From the NCBI GenBank assembly GCA_034008185.1, contig CM067104.1:310001-374000 (forward strand): a stretch of DNA of 64,000 nt. The letters run 5' to 3'. How positions within the stretch are numbered: position 1 is the first letter of the stretch; each line of letters begins with the position of its first letter. The notes beneath the pieces were generated by a model. That model did not search any database. It was not told where the DNA came from and saw only the letters and a list, made by a program, of their open reading frames with translations. This document shows, in pieces, positions 10,730 through 24,200 of the stretch. Origin of the DNA: Gorsachius magnificus. Taxonomy: Eukaryota; Chordata; Aves; Pelecaniformes; Ardeidae. A program made the translations under genes and the position numbers.

Positions 10730-13029
10730 ATTAGGACGGGGACATCGGGACGACCACCCACAGCCGCACCATGACGCGCTATGGCTCCCCGAACCTAACG
10801 AGACGGTCGGCAGGCAGCATCCACAGTAATTAAACCATCAACGGGAGCTGGCGGAGCTCCACCAGCCTCGCCGCCAGCCCAGGGCGATTACCCGGGAGAG
10901 CTGGGCAGGGTCCAGCCCCGCCGGCCACCAGGCACGATGCCGTGCTGCCCGGGACAGGGGGGCCGGGGGGCCCCGGGTCGAGGGGATCCCGAAGATCCCC
11001 AAAGCGCCCCAGGCTCTGGGCAGCAGGCTCCTCACGAGCAGGACTTGAGGGACCCCACGTCCCCGTCCCCCAGCGAGCGCATCCCCTACGGAGCCACCTC
11101 CTCCCGGGGCTGGAAGGAAGATGCAAGGGGATGGAGGCAGCAACCGGCCCTCGCTCCGGCTTCCCGGCCACCGCTGGAGAGGGGCCCTGAGGGCCGGGAG
11201 CAACCAGCTGAGAACATCGAGGCTGGGGCTCCTCTGGGGAGAAAATGCATGAGACCGGAGAGCCTGAAGGGAGGAGGAGGAGGAGGTGGCCTCCGCCGCC
11301 GCCCATGGCCACCTCCTGCAGTGGAAACCCCTCCTTCAGCCCCCACGGAGCCCCACGGTGGGACCCAGCACATCCCGGATCCAGCCCGGATCCTGCCACG
11401 TGGTCCTGGCTCCCAGCTGTGGCACCGAGCCGGCAGGGGCACCGGCCATGGCACGAGCACAGGTGGAGGGTGGCGGTGGGGCTCGGTCCCTCCTCGGGCC
11501 CATCCGTGCTTCCAGGCTCCACTCTTTTTTCTCCCAATTTTTGTGAATTTGAACAAAAGACGTTTCCAACCCCCCCCCAACGGAGGCTCCGGGGGCAAGA
11601 GGCCGTTGGGAGACGGGGGTGGCGCAGCTGGAAGAAGGGAGACGTTGGCACCGGAGCGCACGTCCCTCCCGCCGCGCACCTCGCCCCTCGCCCCATTGTG
11701 CAACGCCCCCCCCGTTCCTCCCGCTCGTCCCCCCCAGCCTGACCTATCGTCCCGCTTGCATTTACAGCCCAAGCGTCTGCTGTGAAAAGTGACTTCATGC
11801 TGAATTTGGGCACCGCTCGGCGTTACCAGCTCTCACGCTGCAAGCCCCGGCCCTCCTTTTCTTTCGCTCGCTTTCCCACACTTTCCCCCGCTCATTGTGT
11901 GCCCGCTGCTTTTTTTCTTCCCCTATTCAGCCCAAATTAGTCACGAGCAGCCCCCAGCTCGGAGAGGAAAAATAAATTAGGTGGTGTTTTAAACACAGTG
12001 GGATTGGAATGATTCTCCCCTAAGCCCTGGAGGGGAAAAGCCCGGTGTCCGCTCCAAAACAGCCCCCGGCACCTCCCTGGGCAGTGCAGGGGGAAGGAGG
12101 GCGAGGGCGGCGCTGCCGGCCCCGGCCGGGGACACCGGGGCGTCCGGCAGAGAGGGAGGGCGCGGAGTGCATTCTGATTTCGGTTCCACTGCCAAGGGAA
12201 GCTCATCCCCAAGGAGGGGAGGAGACACGCGTCGCTTCACCGGATCCACCGGGGCAGCAACACCACCGGCACCCCGGGAGCAGAGCGGAGCGACCTGGGA
12301 GGAGGGCGCACGGCCGGGCCAGGCAGGAGTGGGGTTGGGAGCCCCCCCAGGCTCCGGTCTCCGGGGCCAGAGAGCGGAGCTGGTGGCAAAATTGGGAATC
12401 CTCAGTTCTGCCCTTGGTGCTGGGGGAAGGCGATGGCATCCCAGCAGCGGAGCGCAAGTCCCGCGTGCCGTCACCAACACCGCCGGGAGATGGGCAGCCC
12501 AGCCGCGGCCTCTCCTCGCCCCCCACCCTCCGGACCCGGCCACCACCGACCTGTGGCCCCAGGAGAGCTCCCGGCCCAGCGGCCACCGCCCGGCTCATCC
12601 CTGTAGCCCCCGCGCTAGGAGCCAGGGACCCACAGCGAACGGAGGCGGCGAAGCCGAGCGGTATCCGCGCCTCCCCTCCCAACTTCTACCACGACCCAAA
12701 GTGCCCTGAGAAGCGGCGCCGGCCACCACCCCACTACTTGCTCGTAGTCCGGAGCGGGGTTATGGCCGGGTCCCCCGGAGCCCGCGCAGTTTCCGGAGGG
12801 CGGCGGGGAGCCAGGAGATTTGCATCCGAACCAAGCGGCGAGGTCAATCTGGAGAGGCAAAGGAGGGGGTTTAGGGCTTTGGCCAGGCACCGAAGTTACC
12901 GTTGGGACGATCCCCAAGTGCTGGCGAGGGCCTGGCCCCCCCCAGCCGCCCCCATCTGCTCCAGCTCCCTCCCAGTGGCACGCTCCGTCCCCGAGCCTCG
13001 GCCGCGCCATGCATCAAAGTGACAGCTAC

Positions 13030-15220
13030 CAGAATTGCCTTGGAGCAGCAGTTTTATTACGAAACCAAGAACAAAACGCAGCGTTTGCCCTGGCACGCTA
13101 CAAAACACCTCAAGCAGATCACCAGCGAAACGGTCGTGAGCCAAATAGAAAACGCGTCGTACAAAACCCGACATACAAACCCAAACCAAAAGTTGGAATA
13201 ACGTTATTACATTAAATCGGGAAGGAGCAAGGGGGCTTTGAGTCGCTCGGCCACTGACAACCCCGGACAGACCACGGAACACGGACCCCGCGGCTTTGAG
13301 CTGCCCTTTGGGAAAGCAGACGCAGGTCCAAGGCATCGCTTAGAGTCAGCGAGGGCACACGGACGCCGTCCGACCGCAAACGTTGACGGAGCAGAAGCGG
13401 TTTGGAGACTTCTGGGTTAAAAAAAAGAGAGAGATATTGCTTATTGCGCGCCAGGAACAAGCTCGGAACAGCTCCGTGTGGGCAGGCAGCTGCTGCTCTC
13501 CAGCGTCCCAAGGGACCAAGCGTGGACGGGGCAGGCAGCTCTCCGGTACGGGCTCACGGTCAGAAATAAGAATCCCAGGACAACGTCGGTCTTCAGACAA
13601 GAGCAGGACCGCAGCCACAACATCCACCTAAAAATCCGAGCGGACGGACAGATTCTTGCCTACGCCTGGGGCCGAGGTTTCTGGGAGGGGAAGCTCTGCG
13701 CAGGGCGGGAGACGCAGCGGCGACAGACACTTGCGAGTGAAGCCCAGGCGGGCACAGGAGGGACGGGCACCGCTCCAGCGGCACCGGCTTCGGGGTCTGA
13801 CGCGTCGCTGCCACCACCCCTTCCACCCTGGGGCTGGCTCCGTACAGCCCCCCAGGAACAACGGCGCCGTCTGGAACACCCCAAGCAGCGAGAGGCCCTT
13901 CGCAAGCTGCGGCGGCGCTGCCTTTCAGGGGATGTGGCCACTGTTTTTTCTGTAATTTCACCCGAAAGGGATACGGATAACGGAAGGAACCACGTGCCCA
14001 CACAGCCACCGAGAACTTCCGCACTCAGAACAGGTCCCGGGGTAACGCCGGTGCTGTCGCGCCGGCTCGGAGAAGGCAGCCTGGCAGCTCCTCGGAGGCA
14101 GAGGGAGGACGAGATCAAACCCAGCCTGGGGACCCGGGCGGGACAAAGCGATGCTGCCCGTTTGTCATTCAAGGATGGAAACGCATCGCTGACCTCAGAG
14201 GAGCCCGGAAAGGGTGAAACGCCGCCAGCTGCGGAGGGCGTCGCGAGGCGGGGCGAGCGCAGCGGAGAGAACAGGCTCCCTTGTGAACGCCTTGCTACGT
14301 TTTCCTCCTCGTTTGAGGACAGCGTTAATCGGTGATTCTTGCTCTGACAGCTCCCGTTAGCCTCACCCGGGGAAGGACGGCAGGCGCAGAGCTGCCCCGC
14401 GCGCCAGCAATCACACGCGCCACGTCCGGTTTTGAAAATACACGGCAATCTAATTGAGAAAATCCCCCCCGCCCCTCCCCGACGTTCAACCTGTCGGGTC
14501 TGCGACGAGCCGGGGGTAAGACAGCAGAGCTCAGCACAGGGAACGCGCCGGGCTCTCGCGACGCAGCGCGCTCACGTCCCGGCTGCTGGGAAGGGACCAC
14601 GACACGGCTGAACCCTGGGCGTCCCCGGGGTGGGGGAGGAGAGGAGCAGGGCAGAGCGAGAGGTGGAGGCGGCGTCGGACGGCCAACGGAACACGCTTCA
14701 AACCGGTCCTTGCGGTAGCAGCACACCGTGAGGCCTTCAAACGGGGAAAGCAACTGCCGAGGGCAGCGCAGACCCTGCTCTGGCTCCATCCCTCAAGGTT
14801 TTCCCTTCCCTGTCACGCGGCGGCCGCTGCGCTCCCGCCGTGGTTCTATTTACCGGGCAGAGTTTGCTTCTCCCCTGCACGGGCGTCTCCCAGCGGCGCC
14901 CGGAGGGCACCGGACGCTGGCAGCCTGCGGTGCGAGCCACTGGGGGAGCCACGGGACCGCGGGCGCTGTGGGCTCCCAGAGATGCACCGAGTTTCTTCTT
15001 TTTTGCTCAACTTTTCTTCATTTTTAAACATCTTAACTTGAAAAAAAACAACCCCAAACTAAGTGGCACAACCATACAGCTACGGGGGGTTCCCTGCCTA
15101 CTCATCGCTAAAACCTAGGGAAACAGTGGGGGAGTGGGAGAAAGTGGGGCGGGGGGGGGAGGAAGAGTATGGACGCACTCGGGAGGCACACTGCGAAGGG
15201 GAGGAAGCTCAGGACCGGCC
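13030..15220 (-). other. SARNP: Probable SARNP 3'UTR
   Basis: The SARNP stop codon is at 15221-15223 on the minus strand. The next clear minus-strand AATAAA downstream is at 13053-13058, with no recognisable coding exon between. This implies a 3'UTR of about 2.1 kb. The length is inferred from the signal alone; an earlier non-canonical site is possible. Confidence 0.55.
13053..13058 (-). terminator. SARNP: SARNP poly(A) signal candidate
   Basis: Reads AATAAA on the minus strand in the context CGTAATAAAACTGC. It is the first canonical hexamer downstream of the SARNP stop. Confidence 0.55.
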
Positions 15221-18200
15221 TCAGACGATCCCAAAGCGTTCTGCTCTTTTCCTCTTCTTTGCCTGCAGGGATGAGTTACAAGAAAAGGAAAAAAAGAAAT
15301 CAAAACCAGAGAGAAACAAACAAACGAGCGCTTTAAAACCCCGCACAACCCGATGGAGAGCTCATTGCATGCTTGGTTCGGGTAACGACGCCGGGGCTCA
15401 GCGGCTCCGGCCCCTTCCCGAGCGCACCCACCCCCCCCCCCCGCCCTTAGTTCAAGGCAGCGCGGAGGGTTTTATTCTAAGGCTGGGGACAAAGAGCACC
15501 CCAAAATCAAGAGGCAGGGGTGTACGGTGGCCGAGATCCGGGGCTGCCGAAGGCACTTGGCCTCGCTGGCAAGGCGCTACAAAGGGGCTGAGCCGGGAAC
15601 AATGACTACTTCAGAGGCCTGGAAACCCTTCCAGGCAGTGGGGAGGTGGGAAATGTAAAAGGGCAAAGGGTTAACACTCTGCTATTCATGGAAAAGGTGA
15701 GGGGGACACACTAAAACGCATTAAATATACTATTGCGTCCCTCAGATATGCCCTTACGCCGGTACACGAGGGGCGTATAAATCTTAATTTTTAGCAGGGT
15801 AAATAGCCCAGGGGCAACAGAAGCCCCAATCAAGAATCTCCAGGGGAAAGGTGCATTTGAGTGCACACAATACCAGTAAAAAGACCTTTTTGTTCCAGGC
15901 ACAATCTCCAAGTGACCGAACGGAAAAGCATGGAATCCCTCGCCCAGCCGCCCCCTCCGCGCGGGCCGGAGGGGCTCATTCTCCCATGCTCAGCAGAAGG
16001 CCGGGAACGCCGCCGCACGCAGGGCAGCGTTTCGGCAGTCAACCCAAACCCACACACAGGCACACACAAAAAGCAGCCCCCAAACCCCACCTGAGCCGCT
16101 GAGGTCGCTCTCAAGAACCGAACAAAACCCGCTTCTCTGCGAGCCCCGCAGCACCCGCTTCCGCGGGTCCCAAGACCCAACGCTCGCCCCGCCGCAACCT
16201 TTGCCGCGCGATTGTGAACGCGGGAGTCCCCACCCCGAGGGGTCCCTTTGTCCCCAGGGGAGCGGTGCCCGGCTCCGGCAGATCCACGCTGGAGCCGTAT
16301 TGATGCGGCACCATAGGTGTGCACAGCGCTGCCCGCCCGACGTAAGGGAGGAGCGACCGCGCCGCGGCGCAGCCTGCGCTTGGAGCTGCTGGAAGCGGGA
16401 GGGAGAGCTGAAGTACAGGGAAGAGCACAAAATCGCCCCGAAGAGCTTCCACTTTTAAAAGATGGGCTGGACCCAGAGGGGACAGAACAAAGCACGGCGG
16501 AGAAAAGCTGGGAACAGGGTCAGCATCCCAATCCTCGCTACACTGTAGGGTCTCCGGGGATTTATTGATGGAGACCCACAACAGCAGCCAAGGGGAAGCA
16601 GGGGGTCCAGAAGCATCCAGGGCACGAGGAGCAGATGGAGCGAGTCGGCTCACACCGAGGGGAGGGGGAGCAGATGTGCCCCCCGCCTCTGCTGGAAGCA
16701 TCTGTGCCATCCTGCAGGAGGGGGAGCTGGATGCCAACGCGTGCTGGCAGGCTCCCGTGGCCTGGCAGGCTCCAGGGCAGCCCATTTCCAGCAGGACCCA
16801 GGGGAAAAGCCACGACGGATCCGACGGCAGAGGCCACGGCCGAGTGGGAGCGCACCCAGCCGCAGCTCGGGGTTGGCCCCACGCTGGCGGGGGGCACCCG
16901 GCGCTGAGCGAGGTCTCGGGGGTGCAGAGTCGTGCTGCCACCCCGGGGATGTTGCTGCCCTCAGCATCCTCGGACGCTTCCCCATCCGCTCCAAAAAAGG
17001 TTTTACCTCTGTGTCCTCTGTCGCGCCAGCCCCGGCTGAACTCGTTACAATGCCAAACCGCTCCTTTCGCTTCTTCAGTTTCTCATCTTCTTCACTCTGG
17101 CACAAAGGAGGAGGAAGATTTATTTTGTTGGCAATGCCCCAGGGTGCTCGTTTAAGGGTAAATCGCGTCCCTCCTACCCCCAGCTCCTCCCGGAGATGCC
17201 AGGAGCGGAGCGGGCTTCTCCCCCGCCCCGGCGAAGTTCGCTGCGCACGCCGGAGAGGAGCGAGCACGTCGGGTAACGCGGGTGGCTCCGGTCCTTCGGC
17301 AGCCATCGACGAAGACGCGCGAGGGCAGCGTCCCCCTACCAGCCCGTGGCACGACCCCCTCAGATAAAGCCACAGCCCCCTCCAGCCCCTGCCCGGCGTT
17401 CAGCACCACATCGTCTTCGCTCTGGAATTCTTCAGCCTCAAACCCGAGCATGGAGGAGGGGGTGGAAGGAAAGGGCAGAGGCACCGCAACAGGGGGCACG
17501 GTGGGCATGTGCGGAGGAAAACCCAGCCTCCGCAGCCGGAACCTCACCTTTGGCTGGACCTGGGCTAGGAAGGATCTGGGGGAAGCATTCAGGGCTGTTT
17601 TGGGGACCCCCTTGGGACGTGAGGGTCGCCCTGAGGTGCGGACAGCACCCCACTCATCTCAGAAATATTCGGAGACGGAGGCTCGGCACTCACCCTGTCT
17701 TCCTAAGCCTCGTTTAATTTATTTCCAGCCTGAGCGAGAAAATTTCCACTGACGTTTCCCAGAGCCTTCCCATCCCCACTCCTCAAGGGTCTCCAAAAAA
17801 CCTGGAGGCTTTTTACCTGCGCTGCCATCACCCACGCCGATGTCTTGATCGCTTGTAACAGCCCAACCCATCATTGCCCCTAAAAGCCTCAACGCGTCCA
17901 TTTTCCGCGGATTTATTCCTACTTCTGGCTGTTCCGTGCCCCTCTCAGACCATTTCTGCAGCCAAGGCTCCTGGTTACCTCGCTGGGCCCCCTCCGCTTC
18001 TCCCTCCCCTGTCGTTAAGCCCCTCTGGGAGCTCTCGCTCCCCATAACCCCATCTGCTCCATCCCGTTATCCGGGGAGCACGGCTCGCTTGCTGAAGGCC
18101 CCCGGCCGCGCCGCCCCAAGGCACGGCTTCCCACCGCCGTGGGGAACCAGAGGTACCAACACCCTCGGTTTAGAGCAAGGGGCAAGAGGCGGGAGGAGAA

Positions 18201-21200
18201 CAGGAGCACCCGTTCCAAGAAAAATAGGCTTCGAGTGCCGGTGCTCCACCTGGATCAACTGGAATCAACGGGCCAAGCAGAGGAATCAAGCCAGACACTT
18301 ATCTGCCTAAGCTCGAGGTCAGAAACCACGCCATCAGCAGCCAAATTCCACCAGAGCGGCACCGGGGACCCCATCAGTGCGCAGTGGGGGCACCTCGCTG
18401 TGTCAACGCCTTCCAAAAACGAGGCCACAGCAACCCGCCCCACGCTGACTCCCGCCACGGACGCGCGTTGTGGCAACGGGGCCGGCCGAGGCGTTCGAGA
18501 GCTCCCAGGTTCTCAGAAGCTCCAGCTCTGTAGGAAGCCGCCAGAGCAGCCGTGGCCCAAACGCGTTGGATTACAGCCCCTCCGCGCAGGGACTGCTGCC
18601 GCCGAACGCCACGGCAAGCGCCGGCCGCCCCACCGAGCCCGCAGGACTGTTCTGAAGACGGCTCCGACGTCAGGACGCGGCCACGCTTGCCCTCCTGCTC
18701 CGCTCCTTTCCGTGGCTCCATAGCGAAGACACGAGCGAAGGTCAAACCGCCCTCGCACTCCCTGCCCGCCCCAGCCCCGCTTCAGGGAGGAAGAGGAGGG
18801 AGCAGGCATTCGTCCCAGGCTCTCAGAGAGGGGGCAAGCGACCGAGGGCCCTCTCCCAGCCCAGCACCCATGCCAGGTTAGGATTATTCCAGCTTTCAGG
18901 AAGAAGCAACGTCCCAAGAAAAGCAGCGAAACTCAAGCGAAACAAAGGACGCCGGGAAGGATTATCATCACGGGGATGGGGAGGAAGAGTCGGGTCGCTG
19001 GAGCAGCACGGCGTAGGCACCAACTGCACAAAGAAAATCCAACCTGGGCGTTAGCGCCGTCAAACCCATGGCTGCTGCCTGCGTGGTTCGAATCCCACGG
19101 GCGAGAGGGTGGCCCCGGAGCCACGCTCGAGAAGAAAAGCCCTGTGTCTTTAATAAACGGGCACGGGGGGCTCCCGGGGACCGCACCGAGCTGCAGGGTT
19201 TTATTTATTTTTTTCGGTAAGCCGCCCCCCCGCCTCCCACCCCCACCGCTGCCCTGCAGGGAAAGCACATACCCGTCCTACTAAATCAACACGGGCCCTA
19301 ATGATCTCGCTCACTTGACCCCCTAGCACGACAGCGTCGGGCGCAAACACGCGTACAATAAACTTCACTCCATCTTCAGCGTCTCGCTGACAGGTTTTGA
19401 TTCATGGGGTGCTGAAACCCATCTGAGGAAAATTACCCCTATCAAAACGCCGCTATCTCCGCATCTATCAACCCCCGGCAGCGCCCCGGGGCCGTGCTCC
19501 AGCCTCAAATGGGTGCACCAGCATCTGCAGGGAAAGCTGACCTCTCTGGCAGGGCGTCAGATTTATTTTCTAACCTTACCACTTCCAGGCTTGTTCCCTT
19601 TGCACCCGCGCCATGATGGGGATGGTGGAGTTTGTCTAAAGGAAAAAAAAAAAGGGGGGTGGGAGGGGAAGGAAGGGGGAGGGGGAAGCTTTTAGGAAGG
19701 ACTCAGAGCCCCGAAGCAAAGTCTGTCCCGGGATCTGGTAATGAGGCAGCGTTTTCCCAAGCGTATCGATGTATTTGGGCTGCGTGCAGGCCCAAAGCTT
19801 TAATTTTTGACCCCTAAATTTCCTCTGCGGGACCGCAGGGCGCTGGCGCAGCTCCGCAGGGGGCTGTTGTCGGTGAGAGCATCCCATGGGAATCTGCCTC
19901 AGGATCCGCTCCTTCTCCGTGCGGGATCCGGGCTCCCTCTGGAGCACCCAGGCTAAACCCCACGGACTCTGGGCACCGCGGGGCCGGACTCTGCACCGCC
20001 CCAGGCAGAATCCGGCCCCTCCAGCCCCAAGGCTGATGTCCCCAAGCTCCTTGGGGGGACATCTCTTCTCCGCGCAGGGAAGGAGGAAGCGAGGGAAGAG
20101 GGGCTCGTCCCTCCACGCCACGGCGCTTCAGCGCACCCCGTGCAGCACCTGGAGGAACCTCGGCCTTCCAGAGATCTTTCTTCTTTTCCTTGAAGCAAGC
20201 GACAGGCGCGGGGCAGCTCCCCGGTGCCCGGGAAGAGATCCCGAAGGGCAACTCCAGCAGCTCCAGGCTGGAAGAGGGGCTGCGGGCACCGAATAAACCC
20301 CGGTTTAACCACTCATCCTCTGGCTCACATCGCTTATTCCCAAAAAGGAGAAGGAGCCATTTAAAAACCGGATCATTCCCTCTCTGCCAGGTGAAGGCAA
20401 AGCGCTACTGCTGGTGCTGGAAGAGTTAGTGCCAAAAAGGCGAGAATTGGCGATTTCCATGGCGTGGAGAGTGCTGGCACTCACCGCTGCCCTGCCAACG
20501 GAGCAGATCCCAGCTCGGAGCAGATCCCAGCCCGGGATCCCAGCTCGGAGCAGATCCCAGCCCGGGATCCCAGCTCGGAGCAGGCAGAGCAGGGCTGGCT
20601 ACCTCCAAAGGTGACACACAAGTCCCACCCGAGCCCGGCAAGCCGCAATTCCCGCAGCGGTGGAGTTAAGGAGCTGCGGCAGCGGTGCTCCGGTGCGATG
20701 GTTCTGGTTAACTCACTCGGCGGACTCAAACTTTCAGAGAGGGGAAACCCCCACCGCCAGCCTCGCTCCTAAAGGGTGGGCAAAAAGGTGATCCCAGATC
20801 CCCTAAAAGCATCTCGCTGGTGCTCGGGGCAAGAAGCAGGGCAGCCGTCCCCAGTGCCTGTGGGCTCCCAATAAATGATTCATCACCAGCACCTCTGCTG
20901 TCCGCGCCGAGCGAGCTGCTGCGAAGGACGAGGCCAGCACGGCGCCCCCGTCCATTAACGCACCCCCCTCTGCGCTCAGACCTGCAGATCGACCAGCAGC
21001 TGCTCCACGTGCGTGCTGCGAAACGAGGCGTCGGGGGCAACGTCAGGCTCACCCCGAGCAGGGACAAGGACGAAGAACCAGCCCGGCTCTCCGGGAGAGC
21101 CCGGCACAGAGTCAGACCAGGGGGGAAAAAAGCCCAGGAGAGCCATCGCCCGCGGCTCCGCCGCCGGCAGAGCCCAGCTCACTGCGCTGGCGTGGCCGGG

Positions 21201-24200
21201 CTCACGGCACAGTAACAGCCACGTAAAAGCTACGGCCTTCAAAGGGGCAGCTCCCCGGCGGGCAGGGAAATGACTTCCCCGGTGCGCCCGCTCTGTATTT
21301 TAAAAGCCCACGTGGCTACGAAATCTCTGCCCCTGAGGCCCAGTTTCATGCCGCACGAGCAGAGCGCTGCTTTCTCTGCAGATTAAAAGCATCCCCAGGA
21401 GGAAAGGGCTCTGGATTTGCAGCTGAAGCCCGGAGTGTCCTCATCAGCAATGCGGAGAGACAGACACGAGCCTCCGTCCTCGCGTCCTGGGTGCGTTCAC
21501 TCCCAAAGAACGGCGGGGTGCGCGTGTAAAGCCAGACCCTTCTGGTCACTCGCCCGTATCTCGCTGCAGCATGACGGATGGCAGGATGAAAAGCAGAGCC
21601 CCGAGGCTTTCAGGCGACGGTAGATTAATGATGACATGGCCTTGACCTCCAAAAGGTAAAGGTTATGAAACACTCAAGGGTAACCGGGCTTCCAATTTCA
21701 TACCCGGAGGGTGAATGACAGCAACTGACGGTTTTATTCTCGGAAACTCCAATCCTCGGACGCGCAGCTGTCACCCACCACCTTTTTGAAATTCATCTCA
21801 ACGCATTTATTCCTCCTGCTTCTTCCCCCTCGCCGGCTCTGGGTGCTGCTACGCCCTCCCGGAGTCGATGCTCCTGTGCACCAGCGAGCGTTCAGCAGGG
21901 GCCAGGCAGCAGCAGGGAAGCCCAGGGTTCACACTGAAATATTCCACGCGTGCCTTCCCCTGCCCACCCGCGAAATCGCCTTTCAGGCAGGGGATCTTCG
22001 CCTCACGGCACGCAGAGCGGGGCGGCAGGGACGATGCTGGGTTTCACGCTCCGCTCCTCCGGACGCCCGGCAAACTGCAGGGGCCATCTCAAGCCGCCCC
22101 CCTTTCAACCCAAGTCAGCAGCACAGCTCGCTCATCTCCAACAGCACTTCCATGCTGCCAGCCCAGGGCTGGAGCTGGCCGCAGAGGGATACGCGCCGGG
22201 ACGAGCCAGCAGAGACAGCCGCAGCCTTTCTCCAAAACACTGCCAGCACGAGGGCCCCGCTCAGATCAGAGACACGCGGCGGGAAGAGACGTTAAAGTCC
22301 CTACTGCAGCCCTTACCCAAACAGGACGTCGGCGTGAGAAGGCCCCTCTGGAATGACTTTTAAACAGCACAGCTACACAAAAATCACCCAACGCAGGCGG
22401 ATCCAGGGGCCTCGATATGTTTTGGAGACATCAAACGCGGCTTTATCTCCATGGGGAGCGGCCACCAAACCCCCAGGGCCAGGAGCTCAACTTGGGGATT
22501 CAGAGAAATGTCCCGTTCGCCACCTCACAGCAGGATGGTGACGACATGCAACGCAGCCGGCTCTCACCGATGGCCTCACCGGCCACCCCCCGGGCCACCT
22601 GCACGCTCCCTGCTGCCTCCTCTGGGACTGGATTACAGAATTAGTCCGCAAAGTCACCTAAAGTTAGAGCAGAGCTCAATCTTCTGGCTCGCTTCGTCTG
22701 TTAAAAACCTACCCTAAGGGCCTGGGACGAGTCCAGTGCAAGACCAGACCCCGAAGATCTTTATTTATAAAAGGAGACGGGAAGCACGAAGAGCACGAGC
22801 TGTTTCGGACGCTGCGCCCGGTCTGGCCACGCACCAGGGAGGCCCCGATTTGCTCATTCACGCTAACGAAGCCTGAGCAGCCTGGGATCGGCGACTGCTG
22901 CGTTCCTGGACTAACCTGCCCTCTCACCAATGGGGGTTTTGGGGTTTACACAAGCTAACGGGTGACTGCGAGCTCGCTCCTCAGCCTTTCTTCCAACGCG
23001 CGTCTTGGAAAAGAAGGTGGGAAGGCAAAAACCACCCCCCCAGCCGCGGTGTTTTTCTGTGCATCGTGTTGGGCAGGAGCCGCAGCAGCCGGCAGTTCTG
23101 AAGTTCCTCTGTGTCAAAGCATCACGGCTTTCACCGTGAGAAGTTTATGCTCGCCCCAAAGGGGATCAGCGGGGGAGGAAGAGGGGAAAGTCGCAGGCAT
23201 GTGCTAAGAGTACACCTGCAACTCTCCCAGCGCCGAGTTGAAAAGCATTCCTCGCCTTCGACGTCAGGGACGAAACAAACATGTCAGGAATGCCGCGCCG
23301 CCCGGCGAGGGAGACGCGTTTCAGGTGCGCCACAAAGCCAAAGGGCCTCGGAAGGGGCTTTTTATCTCTCTGCACCCACTCAACAGCACCTTAAATATCG
23401 TGCGGCGTTTACAGAGCCTCTTCCCTCCTGAAGTTCGCCGGCCCCAGCGGGGGAAGGCTCGGAGGCGAGCCCCTGGCGTGCGGCGCAGGCCCCGGGCTCA
23501 CGTTTCTACCTGGCTCCGGAACAGGAGGCCGGCGGAGTTAAAGCTGCTTGGCAGAGCAAGAGTTCTTCCCTTGAAGAGTCCAGCTGTTATTAAAAAGAGG
23601 CAACGGGGCAATGACTAAACACGATTTGAATTGCACATGAGCCCCAGATTTAAAAAAAAAATAAAAATATATCCATTCTATTCAAACCCAACAAGCGCAA
23701 AAACGGCAACAGAGCATGGCGACGTTAACCCTTCCCGGGCAAGCGGCAGCGCAAGCCCCCGCGCCCTGGCAAGGCGGCGCGACACGCCGAGCCCGTCCCA
23801 CAGACCTCACCCGCCGGCTGAGAAGGGCCCCGTAGCGTCCGAGCGCTGTCGTTTTACGAGCTAAAAGAATTCCCTGTAAAGGGAGATGGGTTAGGATGAG
23901 GGGAAACGGCCTCAAGTTGTGCCAGGGCAGGGTTGGGTTGGCCATGGGGAACAATTCCCCAAAGGGCTGTCAGGGGCTGGAAGGGGCTGCCCAGGGAAGG
24001 GGTCGAGTCCCCGTCCCTGCGGGTGTTTAACAGCCGGGCAGACGCGGGGCTGAGGGACGGGGTTTGGGGCTGGGATGGCAGGGGAACGGCTGGGCTGGGG
24101 GAGCTGAAAGGGCTTTCCCAACCCAAACTATGATTCTGTGATTCCGAACTGCAGCGGGTTTGCAGAACGCGGCGGCTCTTGGGTGCAAACGCGCCCGCTG

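Larger units (their letters stand above)
8756..13029. other. Gene-poor spacer between GDF11 and SARNP 3' ends
   Basis: No exon of either neighbour and no other recognisable protein is seen here. The spacer lies between two convergent 3' ends. It holds a 19-bp tandem repeat at 8858-8935, a CA dinucleotide run at 10710-10729 and a few AT-richer islands (9775-9900, 10815-10850, 11770-11990) with TAATTA/TTAATT words inside GC-rich DNA. Their function, if any, is unknown. Confidence 0.6.

Noticed and set aside
20501..20583. 30-bp direct repeats as a CRISPR array
   Set aside because: The units are head-to-tail with no spacers, in a vertebrate intron; it is a simple tandem duplication.
21625..21740. 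Possible box C/D snoRNA in a SARNP intron (ATGATGA ... CTGA)
   Set aside because: Box C and a box D-like tetramer are about 100 bases apart. There is no terminal stem and no convincing D' and C' pair.
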